From Combretum micranthum (lineage: Eukaryota > Streptophyta > Magnoliopsida > Myrtales > Combretaceae), in contig JAMXBD010001357.1 of the NCBI GenBank assembly GCA_024138025.1, positions 248,001-312,000 of the forward strand: a stretch of DNA of 64,000 bases. The letters are read 5' to 3'. The notes beneath the pieces were generated by a model. It did not search any database. It was not told the DNA's origin and saw nothing but the letters and a program-made list of their open reading frames with translations. The number at the start of each line of letters is the position of its first letter. Position 1 is the first letter of the stretch. Made by a program: the position numbers and the translations under genes. Below, one piece after another: positions 34,713-46,879 of the stretch.

Positions 34713-35360
34713 TTGCTTTGCTTCTGAGCATCCTTCACCTCAACAGGTTTCTTGACCGCAGTCTTATCTTCTCTCTTCTCACTACTCCTACCTTGCTTCT
34801 CCTCAACATTCTTATTTTTTTCTGCTATAATTTTCTACTAATCGTTCCCTCAACTCCATATTTTCTACTATTCCCCTTAAATCTAGTGCTCTTCTCTTGT
34901 AACATCGTCTCTACCCTAAAGACCATGTTTTTAGCTTTATTCAAATTTCGAAGGACGTGGACTCCGATTTTATCTTGAATCTGTAGCTTCAAGCCATCTA
35001 CATATCTTGCCACTTGCTGGCCTTCACTCTATCTCAAATTGTTCTGCTTACTTAGTCTCATAAATTCAGCTGTTTAATCATGAAATGAATGTTGTCCTTG
35101 GAAACAATGTTGATACCGCTAGAACAGAATCTACTTGTAATCAGTTGGTAAGAAATCCCTTTATAGCAATTATTTCATATGGAACCATGTTTGCACAAGC
35201 TATCTACCCTCACAGTACCTCCTATTCTAAAGCCTCTCCCACTAAGCCAACGTACCACCCTTCAATCGACAAACTACCAATTTCACCTTCCTTTCCTCGG
35301 GGATCTCCATATATTCAAAGAATCTATCCACCTCAGCAAGCCAATCTAAGAATTCTTTAA
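34713..35360 (-). pseudogene. gag: gag capsid remnant of the Reina-like element
   Basis: Minus-strand text: [20 protein letters not shown] (about 35290-35350), then [15 protein letters not shown] and, after stops, LSKQN-type text. An open frame at 34825-35013 (63 codons) follows, with ARYVDGLKLQIQDKIG and a KNMVFRVETM segment. These are consecutive blocks of the retrotransposon Gag capsid domain. Several stops, so not functional. Confidence 0.75.
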
Positions 35361-35823
35361 TATTGAGATTGCTATCAAAGTTGGGATTATCGACTTTTGG
35401 CGGAAATCACTACCGTCTCCTTTATCATACCCACAATAGACCCTTCGGTATTCGCTATTGCCATCACTGCCTCTTCTTTATGGTTGCCTTTCTTCATGCA
35501 AAATTTCATCTTCCTCATCAGATTCTTTATCAAAATCTTGAACTCTTCAATTTGTAGCTATAAATCAATTGATTGAATCAACATAAGCATCTCTTGCCCT
35601 TGGTCATCTCCCATCAACATCCCTGTCTCTGTTAATATCAAGTTTCATCACAATCAAATCTTCAAAATGTTGTTCCAAACACTAGATTCTCTAATCCATG
35701 GTGTACAATACCGCCCTTTTTGCCTATGACATGGTTTGTAGGGCTTCTACATCTCGAACAACGTCGAGGACATGACCATCTGCTAAGCTATCATCTCCTA
35801 ACATCTCCATAGAAATTAACCCA

Positions 35824-35834
35824 CTTTGGTACCA
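35824..35834 (-). other. Primer binding site of the Reina-like element
   Basis: Minus strand TGGTACCAAAG, 3 nt after the LTR end. A diverged form of the initiator tRNA-Met site TGGTATCAGAG. Confidence 0.6.
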
Positions 35835-35837
35835 CTT

Positions 35838-36229
35838 TGACACAGTGAGTAAGCATAAACGAAACAAGACCACTCACCAAATGATCTTAATCGCATAAAA
35901 ATTGCAGAGAATGCAATCTTAAAGAGAGAACTCTCTCAAATTTAGGTTTTCAAAGTATATGATATGTTATACCCTAAAAGACAAGTCTAGCATGCTATTT
36001 ATACTATTACAATAAAACTCTAAAAAGATAAAATTACATGAAAGTTGGCGGCCTAAAAAGACAAAATGATGCAATGTTCATTGGCATATACATCGGCGGT
36101 GTACCCATTTAGGTCAGCAGTGTATCCATTTAAGCCGGTGGCTTAGGGGGGTAGCTTTAGTGCTGCTTCTTCCTCTCTTTCTTGGACGACTCTTTCTTGT
36201 TCATATATATGTCCACTATGTCACCCACA
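35838..36229 (-). repeat. 5' LTR of the Reina-like element (392 bp)
   Basis: Minus strand starts TGTGGGTGACATAG and ends CACTGTGTCA. TATAAATA at 35996-36003 (minus). Between LTR start and TATA lies a CCGGYGG/GCGGYG island (36045-36155), as in other LTRs of the window. The second LTR is missing, so the boundary rests on TG...CA ends and the adjoining primer site. Confidence 0.7.
35996..36003 (-). promoter_or_regulatory. TATA box of the Reina-like LTR
   Basis: Minus-strand TATAAATA in AGTATAAATAGCATGC. Confidence 0.6.
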
Positions 36230-36342
36230 TCACTAAGATTTTTGTTCACATAGATAAAAATTAGAGACATCATTTTTAACTTTATTATTATTATTATATT
36301 ATAAACTTAATTCAAGAGTACTATGTCTTTTCTCATGGGATA

Positions 36343-36362
36343 CACACACACACACACACATA
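36343..36362. repeat. AC microsatellite
   Basis: Run of ACACAC ending in ATAACC; no surrounding gene. Confidence 0.8.
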
Positions 36363-36429
36363 ACCTTTATACATTAGTAGTTCAAATTTTGTTCCGCATA
36401 ATATCTACAAAATAGACATCATTACGGTT

Positions 36430-36990
36430 TCTAAATTAAATAGAATTAGAACCTGAAGCACTAGTTTTGGGTCTTAAAATTGAGGAATCAACACCAAAAC
36501 TATCGCTATGGTTCTAGTTTCGTTCTATGGAATTAATGATTACATTATTTTAAAGTTAAAATTGAAGAAAATAAATGTTTTTTAGTTTTTAATAAGATGA
36601 TTTTAATCTAAAAAATAATAATAATTGGTTCAATAGTATTAAAGTATTTAACCAAATTATAAAAAAAAATTATTTAGAATGCTCATTTATATATATACAA
36701 ACTCAACATTAACCATAATTTTAGTAATGTGTGATTATAAAATTTTTAAGAGGCTAAAAAGAAAATTACAGTACAAAATATAGTCTCATACCATTATGTA
36801 GAGAGATTTTGCTTTTAGGAGAAAGTATATATACTTTTAAGTTTTAATTTATATTTATTTGTTGTGTTATAAAAAGTGTGTGTGTATATATTTAATATCA
36901 TTTTTCTTTATTATTAATTAATTTTTTATCTAATTTTTATTTAAATTAATATCAAATTTAATAAAATTAGTAGGCTTTCCTTTATCGATA
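36430..36990 (+). repeat. Dispersed repeat, copy 1
   Basis: Aligns with 42420-42980 over about 550 bp: a GGTTCTAG/GGAACC-rich head, then TTTTTAGTTTTTAATAA, TTTAATCTAAAAA, TTAGAATGC, AATAGTCTCATA and TTTATTTGTTGTGTT in the same order. No coding sequence. Possibly a non-autonomous DNA transposon of hAT type, but ends were not determined. Confidence 0.6.
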
Positions 36991-37706
36991 TTGTTCATTT
37001 GTTTTTCATTATTTATTTGTTGATAGAGTTAAATTTTGTTCTAATAAGTGGATTCAGACCTTTATGTTAGTGTTCTAAATGTTACTTTTTAGATGTTATT
37101 ACTACATATTAGAATTTGATCATTTCTTCTTATAGTTTACAATTAAATAAGTCATATTTTGGTTTCCGTACGTTCTATGAATGCCATAGTTTATGCAGAT
37201 TTATTTTAAAAGTCCCAATTACATTCTTTCTCTATATCAATTAGTTTTATATTGATACTTATTACTGCATCCATACTTAATTAATATTTATCTACCATTT
37301 TCATAATCAATTTTTTTTTTTTTTATGTACATCATCGAGTTTATTGTGGTAATTCTTTATAGAATTAAATCTTTTGCTACAAACTGTCTTGATTCCTCCC
37401 AACTATACAAAAATAAAAACCTTATTTAATTAAGATTGATATTAATATACATATGTATAATATTTTTACGTGGAACCAGACTCATATAGGTACATTCTCC
37501 TTTAGGTAACAAAACATTACCCTATATATGTATTATTTTTGTTTTAGTATACTTACATCTTGTTATATATATTTATTATTTACTATGTTTGTTTGTCCCG
37601 TCCTTTCCCAGTTTTATAATTTTCATTTATTTTCCTTTTTATACTTCCAATGCAAGCCATGTGTGCTTTTATCTATAATTCCTAACTTCAACTACTAGCA
37701 CTTAAT
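36991..37706. other. AT-rich non-coding stretch
   Basis: No gene, repeat unit or inverted ends recognised; contains a poly-T tract at 37313-37324. Confidence 0.5.
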
Positions 37707-40700
37707 TGTAATACCAAGATAGGGTTGAGAAGATTTATCTTAATATGTTGGAGTAGCAATCGGAGATCTTCCTTTATCCCAAAATATCTAAAAATAAAAA
37801 CTATGGACACACAAATAGGCTCTCATGAACATATAAATTTCATAGTATAATTTTATAATATAGAATAATGATAATAATCCAAGAGATCCTAGTCATTCCA
37901 CTCGTCGAGGATTCCTCGAAGTTCCTGTTGTACCTCATGTAATCATAGGTATCATCATCATAATCATCAACAACCGAAAAGAAAGGAATGAGTCAAAACC
38001 TAGTACAATAGCAACATAAGTACAAATGAGATAGGCACACGTACCTGTTCTAAATGCAATACAACAACTAACATTTTATATCTTTAAATTAAAACGTAGC
38101 AAACAATAATAGAACACTCCCACTCTGGTAACATGCTAGGAACCTAAGGGTCCTGAGTAGCAGCAACTATTTAGGGCATTAATAAAAGAAGCTAAAATAC
38201 CTATATCTCCTATAGGAACATATAGTAAATAGCCTCGTTTAGAGGTGACAACTGTTACACATCTCAACCCATCACAGTCCATAATATAGTGCAGATCAAC
38301 CAATTCCATAAACATGAATCATACTATACTACTTCTGTTCGATCCATGTAGACATTATCCCGATACTGTTCTCCCTACCAGCTATCTACTAAGCCATTAA
38401 TAACCATCATTTTTTCAGTATCAATGATTGGGGGTAGCCTAAGCACCTAACTACTATGTTGGCACCGCCTAGCAAGGTTGTTACCCTTTGGACCAAGTTA
38501 AATAGCTACGCACAAGCGGCAAGCAATTATTAAGGCCATCTTTAAATATTAGTTCATTTAGCATGTCTATTCTTGCAAAGAACACATAAGTTATTGTACC
38601 TAGACTAAAATAAGAATTCTGTCTCGAAATAGATGATAGGAAATCTTGACAATAAGAATCTGTGTAAGGAATTTTTCTCAAATAAGATTTAGGTTGTCGA
38701 TTCAATCATTCATTAATTTGAAGTTATATATATATATATATATATTTCTTACTCTAATTAAGATTTAATGAAATATGATTCATAATTAATTAATTTCTAA
38801 CTCTTAAATTTAATTTGAAATCATTTTATATATTAAAATTCATTTCATATGCAATTTAGTCTACTAAACTCATTTTATAATAATTAAGTCTTTTAAGCGA
38901 TGTTTTATTAACATATTCAATAATCAATCAAATATACTTTTATTAAGTAAAACAATTCATTTAGGATATAATTATTCTATTTACATCATTTATAATCCAT
39001 TTTTATATTTAAATGTGCTAAGGAATCTAAACATGTCTCTTATTATATTTATACTATCTTAATGTCACATTTATAAATATTTTATTAAATAAATTCCTAA
39101 AATCAAAATAATTAGTTATTCATCTTGAAACTCATATCTTAATATGAAAATGTATTATTTACATTTATTTTATATTTATTTGATTATATTTAATTTACCT
39201 TTAATTTCAATATTTCATTTCTTATAGAAAAATAATGTGTACTCTTAATCAATAGGTTTACTATCTTAAACATGGGTTTTTAAGCTAAAATTTTAATGTA
39301 AACTTCCTAACACATATATTTACATGTTTATAAGTTCATTAGGCCTAAATTAATTAGTTAATTATGATTTTAATTCTAATTATCATAAAACTATCTAAAA
39401 ATAGGGGATTTACTACTATGACCAAACAATTCAGGCCGATTTGACCACTAACCTGACCAGTTCTTAGCTGGTTCACCACATGTTGGTAAGATAGACAACC
39501 TTAGCTACTGTTCTGACAAAGACTCACAACTCATGGTGGCCATTTAGCCACTAGTTTGGCTACTAACATTAATGTCTCCAAACAATGTCAGATAGTGATC
39601 CAAGACAATTTTGTAATTTTTGAATTTCCTTTGTTAAATTCGACTTTCAACCAATTTTAGTTGTCTAAAACATGTTTATTCCATGTTTTATCTAGTTTAT
39701 ATTTAGATTATATTTTACAAATTAAATCACATATCATAGCTTAAATCATCATCATTAACACAAATTTATCAAATTTCTATCATATATCAAAACATACATG
39801 CATGCATATACTAAGAATTTATGTATAACACACACACACAGATATATATATATATATATATGATATTTTCATGTTAATAAAACATGTCAATCCATCACAA
39901 TCAGACATATACATATTTTGACACACACACACACACACACATGCACACACACACACAAAAACATATAACAATTTCACTAAATTAACAATTATTATGACAT
40001 ATATTTATATACATGCTCATTTTGGTTTTCATACGCATTTTATATATTAATACTCAAATGTAAGTTAACATTAAGCAATTAACATGAATATATATGCCAT
40101 TAACATAATTAAATACACTAATTACAATCACTTATTTAAAATAGCAAAATCAACTAAATAATCTTTTCTACTACTACTTCTACTGCTCAAGAGTTGATAA
40201 AGCTACTTCAAGTTTATTTTCCTAATTTGAACCTTGTTTCTAGTCTTTAATTTCACTTAGGAATTAATTGAAATAGAGGTTAGATTATTGGAAATAAAAG
40301 AGAATATCAAGAAATATAAACCTAGCTAATACTTACCTTATGTATGTTGATGTTGAAGAGGATTTTGTCGTAAATTTTTTAGAGAGTTTTTGAGAGTGAA
40401 TTGGGGAGAGCGAGGCTTTGCAATGTCATAAATGGGGGCTAGGGTTTCTTCTTCATATGGTTTTTACATAGTGCAGAATTACGTAGAATTCTCTAGGGTT
40501 TAGAGCATTTTTCATTTCACACACTTAGAATTCTTTGAACTCTTGGGTTTAATTAAATGTGTGTGTGTGTGTGTATGTGTGTGCATGACAATATGATGGT
40601 ACATAGGCTTATGCGTTGGGACATGTGTAATTAGGTTTGGGTTATTGTTTATGGGCTTGAGAAATTAGAAATGAACAAAAGGAATTCAAAATAGGATTAT

Positions 40701-41209
40701 TGCTAAATTGATTAAGAAATTCAACATAGGAATTTTGATTAGTGGAAATTTGATATTTCACTTGAATTTAGGAATTTAGAGGTTCTAGGAATTGATTTTA
40801 GAAAGCAAATATTTAGTTTTAGATTTATAATAATTTAAAAGTTAAAATTTAGGTTAAAATGGTTAAATTAGATATTTAGGAGTTTGAGTGATTGACCTTA
40901 ATGAATCGAGTTTAAGTTGGTAGTTTGAAAGTATTGAATGATTAAAATTTGTTAAATAAGTAATTGAAGTAGTTTAATATGTCAAATTGGGTATTTACAG
41001 TATTTGAATCTCTGTTTTCAATTAAATTTATTTTCTAGTTCAATTATGTTAAACTATCTAATTATATCCTAGAGTTTGCAAGAATTCCACTAGCTAAATC
41101 ATTTAAAATCAATGTCTAAGTTAAATTTAAATTGAGGTTTAAAATTACCCTGTACTAATCATCTAATAACATTCAATTAACTTAACACTGGAATTGGGGG
41201 TATTTTACA
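37707..41209 (-). mobile_element. Minus-strand long LTR, probably solo
   Basis: Left end TGTAATACCAAG. Right end, read in reverse, is either TGTAAAATACCCCC at 41209 or TGTAAATACCC at 40999. The part 37980-38480 parallels, in reverse, the 3' part of the LTR at 7194-9963 and also 47030-47700. A promoter-like TTTATGACATTG followed by a purine/pyrimidine leader lies near 40430. No TSD was found, so the limits are approximate. Contains long AC/TA microsatellites (39826-39956). Confidence 0.6.
39826..39956. repeat. Cluster of AC and TA microsatellites
   Basis: ACACAC runs at 39830-39840 and 39922-39956 with a TATATA run at 39843-39860; a further GT run lies at 40559-40583. They sit within the long minus-strand LTR. 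Confidence 0.8.
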
Positions 41210-42419
41210 TATATCACTCACTAAATATTTTTCCATATTTTAGGAGGCACACTGAATAACAACCTTTAAAAATACACTATTAGCTGCTATTGAAGGTGGT
41301 GGCATATGTGTGCGTTTCAATTGAATAATTATTTATATTTTAAATTTACTATATTGTTGTATTTTATATTTACTCACGCATCTCGATCACATCTACTTGG
41401 TGGGATATGTAATATTTAAGGCTACATTAAATATTCAGTTATCAACTCATCGTACATAGACCAACCACACATAGATTAGGAGATCAACTGGGTCCATACT
41501 CAATCCATCTGGCCCATTTAAGGAGGCAATATATGGTCGTCCGAGTTGCCGTCTCAGCTGATCGAAACATCGTACTTGGTCTAATTCAATTTGATAAAGA
41601 AATCTAAATGCTAGTTCTCTTATATTTGTTGCAGCAACTCAAAAGTTAGGAGATTACAACGAAAATGAGGCACTTAAAGATCTAACATGGCGCCTAGCAA
41701 TTGTAAATGAGGTTTAGAATTTTGTCAAATGACGATTTTTTTTTTCCCCCCTCTGAAGACAACGAAAAGGGGATTCCAACCAATTTATCCCACAGAAAAC
41801 TAGTGTTAACATTAATGGATATTACAGCATTATATCTTATTTACACGGAAGGTCATAAATAAGTCAGACCAAACCAACCTTTAAAGGCTCAACACAAGCT
41901 CCCTAAAGATTTGTGGGATCGAGTTTGATTGGTTTATAAAAAATAATTTTGTATAATATTATATATATTAATTATGAATAATTACATGTAATAAAATATT
42001 ATTATATAAAAAAGATCTCGTAAGCTGCCTTGTGAGCTTATCAGCTCTTTTAACTAAACGAGTTTTATTTTTAGTTCGATCGAGTAGTACATAAATAGAT
42101 TAATTATAGAATGGTAGGTGTGATTTACACTGTCCTTTTTGCTATAATGTAGATTCTTTTTGGTTGCTTTAATAGACATCAAAAAGATAATTTAAGGATT
42201 TTAATGCACGCGCATAGTAAACGAGCATACGCATACAATTTATTTTGACATGAAAATTTTTTTCTAGGATTATTTCACTCTGTCCTCACCAATTTGGTTT
42301 GTGAATATACTTACATACATACATACATACATATGTACATATTCAACAAGCCATCAATTGTCGCTGTATTTAGAGATGTCACCATCCCACGTCACTTTTA
42401 CTCCTCCATCTAGACATCA
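41210..42419. other. Non-coding, possibly low-copy stretch
   Basis: No repeat family recognised. It holds a run of TACA repeats (42312-42330). A short ORF at 42301-42555 overlaps the next repeat and is not a gene. Confidence 0.4.
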
Positions 42420-43680
42420 GGATGGTTCTAGAACCGAAACCACTGGTTTGGAGCTTGAAATTAAGAAACTAGAACCAGAACCGTTTTCTATGGTTACGTC
42501 CAGTTCCATAGAACTGCCAGTTCCTGGTTCTAGTTTTGGAACCATGTTTTATTAAATAAAATTTTAAAAAATAAATATTAGTTTTTAATAAAATAAATTT
42601 TAATCTAAAAATAATTATTGTATCTAAAAGTGTTAAATTATTTAACTAAATCTTTTAAAATTTGTTTAGAATGCCTATTTATTTGTATATAAACACATCC
42701 AATATCAATTATCAGTAATATAATATTACAAAATACTTTAGAGGATAAACAGAAATTACAATGCAAAAAATAGTCTCATATTATAAAGGAAATAAATTTT
42801 GTATTTAGGATAAATTTATTTAAAAAAATTATATATGATTTTAAGCTATATTTATTTGTGTTGTTGATAATAACATATTAAATATTATGAATAACTAATA
42901 TATTTTACTATTTATATGAATAATTTAAATATTAATAATTATATTATTTAATATTATTTTTTATTTTTTAAATAAAACTAGATAGAATTGCTGGTTTTAA
43001 GCTAAAGAACCTCCTAAGAACTGGGAAACCAATGGTTCCATAACTAACTTTAGAATCGCTTATTAAGGATGCAATCGGGGCAGGTTTGGGACGGGTCTTT
43101 TGAAACTTGAAGTCGACCTAAGTCTTAATGGGTGTCCCAGAACCCGAGAAAAACCTTATCGGGTTTTTTTATCATTTCCAAAACCCAACTCGCTAGGATT
43201 TTAAGGAACCCATAACCTGATCCAACTCCAAAATTTTCAATTTTTCTCTTAAAAAAAAATGCAAATGAAAGAATTTTGTTTTAAGTTATTAATGATATAA
43301 ACACTTATATTGAAAGAATGAATTTTAGACAATAATATCACATAAAATGATGCAAACACTTTATTTCCACTTACTTTCACATACATAGAATATGAATGGG
43401 ATCCTTACTTTAATAACTTAATATTTTAAATTTTTTAATATTTTGAATTTATGCCGGATCGAGTTTTCCCAACGGGTTACATAATAAACCCAAAACCGGA
43501 CCCAATAACTTATTGGTTTTTTTTTTTTAAATCCCAAAACCTGCCCTAATACCCTATAGGGTTTTTAGCGAATTGGGTGATCGGATACCCTATAACGACT
43601 CACCCCGCTTGCATCCCTATCGCTGATGATGATTCTAGTTCGGCTCCTGGTTTGAAACCGAACACTACCTAAGTTAACCT
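42420..43680 (+). repeat. Dispersed repeat, copy 2, split by a hAT MITE
   Basis: Head rich in GGTTCTAGAACC/GGTTCCATAG motifs (42424-42545), body homologous to 36430-36990, tail with TCGGCTCCTGGTTTGAAACCG (43640-43660 region). The element at 43064-43619 interrupts it. No ORF of note. Confidence 0.6.
43064..43619. mobile_element. hAT-type MITE, 556 bp
   Basis: Terminal inverted repeats TAAGGATGCAATCGGGG (left) and, in reverse complement, TAGGGATGCAAGCGGGG (right). Flanks TCGCTTAT (43056-43063) and TCGCTGAT (43620-43627) are an 8-bp duplication with one mismatch, as made by hAT transposases. The interior is rich in AACCC/GGGTTT-type text. No coding sequence. Confidence 0.8.
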
Positions 43681-44030
43681 CCATGTGTATAACATATAAA
43701 ATTTATTCTTTCCTACTGTGTTTTTCAGATGTATTATTGAAAAAAATTGAGGATGAGTAGGCAATCAAGATTAACTTATGTGTATATACACGTGTATATA
43801 TATATTGATTAGTCAATAAAAATCATTAATCGGAAGCACCGAATATATGTAATCATGATGTGCAGATCGAGAACTGTTTGTCGACGACGTAATGGGAAAG
43901 AATGACCAGTTGATTTTCAATATTCGATGATGCCAGGGGACATTTTGTTTTTGTTTTGTTTCGTTTATTTTTTATTTTTTAACAACACTGTTTTGAGTTT
44001 AATTACCATTGTAATTTGACCGGTCAGATA

Positions 44031-44399
44031 GCACCATGTAATAATCAATGTAAAAACGTGCCTTTATGGGGATTGAAAATTACTTTAGCTATAAACTAAT
44101 AAGAACGTCGGTAGGTTAGGAAAAGTACTGGTGTGAAATGGTGAGGCAGATCCATTCTTGGAATTAAAAGTGATAATTAAGCAGAAAACACAATAATTAT
44201 CTCGATTTTGTCAGTGTAATTGAGAATCGCCAAACCGCACTGTACTATAATCAGTATAGAAAGGACGTTTCACGGTGTTCGAAATTGTTTTGGTCATAAA
44301 TTATTAAGAAAGATCAGTAGCCTAGGAAAACAATAGGGAGAAATGGCGAAATAAATCCATTCTTGGATTTAAAAACAATAGTTAATAAGCAGCTATCAG
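44031..44399 (+). repeat. Diverged tandem duplication, period about 206 bp
   Basis: The unit starting at about 44031 and the unit starting at about 44237 share ATAAACTAATAAGAA, GTAGSYTAGGAAAA, AAATGGYGARRYARATCCA, TTCTTGGA and TTAATAAGCAG in order. The divergence indicates an old duplication. Confidence 0.7.
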
Positions 44400-44559
44400 A
44401 GGGAGAAAGAGAGAGAGTGAGAGCATAAGGAACCGAAAAATCATAAGAAACAAAGTGTGCCCACATGCCCATTTCTATTGGATATTGGAAAAATCCAACG
44501 GTCCGCCGTAGATCGGGCTGCAAAGGCAAGTAAAATGGTTTAAATGGATCTATCGTCAG

Positions 44560-45344
44560 ATTTTTATTTGTATCAAAATAGTATCAATTTGGTATAGATT
44601 CAATATTAGTTTGGTTTGATCAATTTATAAATAAAGCTGCCAGTTTTTCATCGATATTATATCAACATCGATGTGGTATCTATTCAGTATCTCTTCGGCA
44701 CCAAAACGATACCAAAACGATGCCAGAATGATGAACCAAACAGACCCATAATAATCAATCTTATATTAGTAGAAAGTAGGGCTACAAATTCTAGTAGTGT
44801 TTTATATCTAGGTATACTAAGGTGTATTTATAAAAAAAGTTTCAACTTGTACCATTATCATTGATTAATAATGCAAGAGACATATAACAGAGTTAGATTA
44901 TTGATGCAACTACAAGAAGGAATTTTTTTTTTTTAATATAGATATGATATAGGAGTGATATCTTCTTAATAGGATTAATATCTCTTTTTATATATAAAAA
45001 AAGTATCAACATTAAGGGGTAAATTTATTTAAGATATCAATATTTTCAGTAATTAATATGTTTAAGGAGTAAGTTCATTTAAGATATCAACGGTTTTAGT
45101 AGTTAAAAAGAGAGATTAACATTAGCAAAATGAATCAAATAAACTATGAATAATTGACCATTGATAGAAAATTAAAGATAATTAATTGAAAACTCATCCA
45201 AAAATTGATACTCAAAAGAACTTTGCAAAACATTTGCAAACATTCATACCTCTTTTAAACCACTCAAAACATTAATACCTTATATTAACTTATCCCCAAA
45301 TGTTAATACATTTTGTTGTAATTTATCCATACGCCAAGATTTTG
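44560..45344. other. Non-coding stretch
   Basis: Short internally repeated GGTATC/ATCGATGTGG phrases (44580-44730) and two copies of a TAAGGRGTAARTTYATTTAAG phrase (45015 and 45065). No gene. Confidence 0.4.
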
Positions 45345-45650
45345 TTTTAATCCGATAAATAGACTAGAATTGTAAAAGTCATTAGAGAGAGATTTTTTAT
45401 GGAATAATATTATTGTTTTGTCTTTTTTATCTTTCGTAGTATTATATGGAATCGATAGGTAGATAGCCTATTACTTTTTAGTATTTGTGCGAAAATCAAC
45501 ATATCGCAATTTTTATCTTTTTTAAAATTTGCCTTCTTATTGAGTCTTCGAATTTTTATGCCTATTTGTCTGGATATTCTTAGAATCAATAGGCAATTAG
45601 AAAATCATTATCTAGGTATTTGCAAAAATTAGAGGGCAGACTTTGTCCAA
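45345..45650 (+). repeat. Truncated copia-like LTR copy
   Basis: Homologous to the TATA-to-end part of 45681-46129: ATAAATAGACTAGAATTG, GTAAAAGTCATTAGAGAGAG, GTAGATAGCC, TTATTGAGTCTTCGAATTTT. The 5' part is missing. Confidence 0.55.
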
Positions 45651-45680
45651 CCTTAGAGAATGATGTGAGACGCATAATAA

Positions 45681-46129
45681 TGTTGGATTATTGTCACAAG
45701 CATAAGAATAGCATATTATTATGGAAGATTGTTATTCTTGGATAGATGTGATTAGTATTATTTTAACAGGAGTAGCATATTTAAGTAGGAATAGTATTGT
45801 TTTTTTATATGCGTCAAATCTTTTAATTAGATTTTATTTTAATCCTATAAATAGATTATACTTGTAAAAGTAATTAGAGAGAGAATTTTGTTGCAATAAT
45901 AATGTTGTTTTATCTCTCCTATCTTTCCAGTATTATGTGGAATCTATATGTAGATAGCCTGTGGATTTTTTATATTTGTACACAAATCAACTTATCACAA
46001 TTTATCTCTTTTCCAAAAGTTATGCTCTTATTGAGTCTCCGAATTTTGGTGCATATTTGTCTAAAAATTCTTAAAATCAATAGACAATTAGAAGATAATT
46101 TTTCATGTATTCGCAAAATCAATAAAACA
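45681..46129 (+). mobile_element. Copia-like LTR, about 449 bp, solo or relic
   Basis: Starts TGTTGGATTATTG and ends CAATAAAACA. It has CCTATAAATAGATTATAC (TATA box) and a GTAAAAGTAATTAGAGAGAG leader, the composition of many plant Ty1/copia LTRs. No primer site follows. The flank AATAA (45676-45680) recurs near the other end (46121-46125) but not exactly at the boundary. Confidence 0.55.
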
Positions 46130-46879
46130 TGATAATTTTTCATTCCTTCCGCTGTGTAAATTAATCTTATTAAAAGTTTGAGCTTATAATTTCATCCATT
46201 TAATCATAGTGTTTCTTATTATAATTAAACCTATTGAGTTTATTGATTAGATACATTTCAGGATGATAATTTGCATTTTTTTTTCTTGCCATATACTATC
46301 TGTTAAAAGAGAAGGAAGCAGGTCAAGATTAATTACATTAAGAGACTAATGCCTATTCCCCTTGATTACAAGGGTCTTAATGTGATGATAATTTGTGCAG
46401 ATAATATTTTGTGTCTAGGATAAATAAGTTTATATAAACATATCTTACGTATTAATCATGTATAAAAAATTTAGTGCCTCTATCTATTGGCGATTCTATA
46501 AAGTAAGTTTACTGTTTTTGAGCCCTAGTACTTCCATCCATTTTCCTCCTTTGCATAATTAACTTTCTTGTGTCTATGATACAAATTGCCATAATAAAAA
46601 GTGCAATGTCACATTCCAAATGGGGCATAGTGTGTACAATTTTTCCATGTATAATATATAGATGTATTTGGCCAAAAAAAATATTTAGATGTCATACGCA
46701 AAGGTAACCTTATACCAAGTGTTTATTGTGATCATAGCTAATAAATGTCAGATTTTTAGAATAGCTCAATTATTTTTTGAAAATATTAGGTATTGTAGTG
46801 GAACATACATCATAAGAACTAGAGGTAACTAATTATCAATATGAGATTTCTAGTGAAAGATTATACAAACCATGGGCCC
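46130..46879. other. Non-coding stretch
   Basis: No gene, repeat unit or element end recognised. Confidence 0.4.

Larger units (their letters stand above)
29790..36229 (-). mobile_element. Decayed Reina-like chromovirus (Ty3/gypsy), minus strand
   Basis: Reading from right to left the order is: 392-bp LTR, primer binding site, gag capsid, zinc knuckle, protease, reverse transcriptase, RNase H, integrase. This is the gene order of Ty3/gypsy. The short LTR and the Gag/protease text fit Reina-like chromoviruses, though the clade call is by resemblance only. The 3' LTR is not found at the left end, so the copy is truncated there. It is interrupted by a TIR insertion at 33184-34610. Stops and frameshifts are frequent. 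Confidence 0.8.

Noticed and set aside
34598..34978. 126-codon plus-strand ORF
   Set aside because: Shadow frame antisense to the Reina-like gag.
37702..41214. A TSD for the minus-strand LTR
   Set aside because: TTAAT on the left matches neither GTATT after 40999 nor TATAT after 41209.
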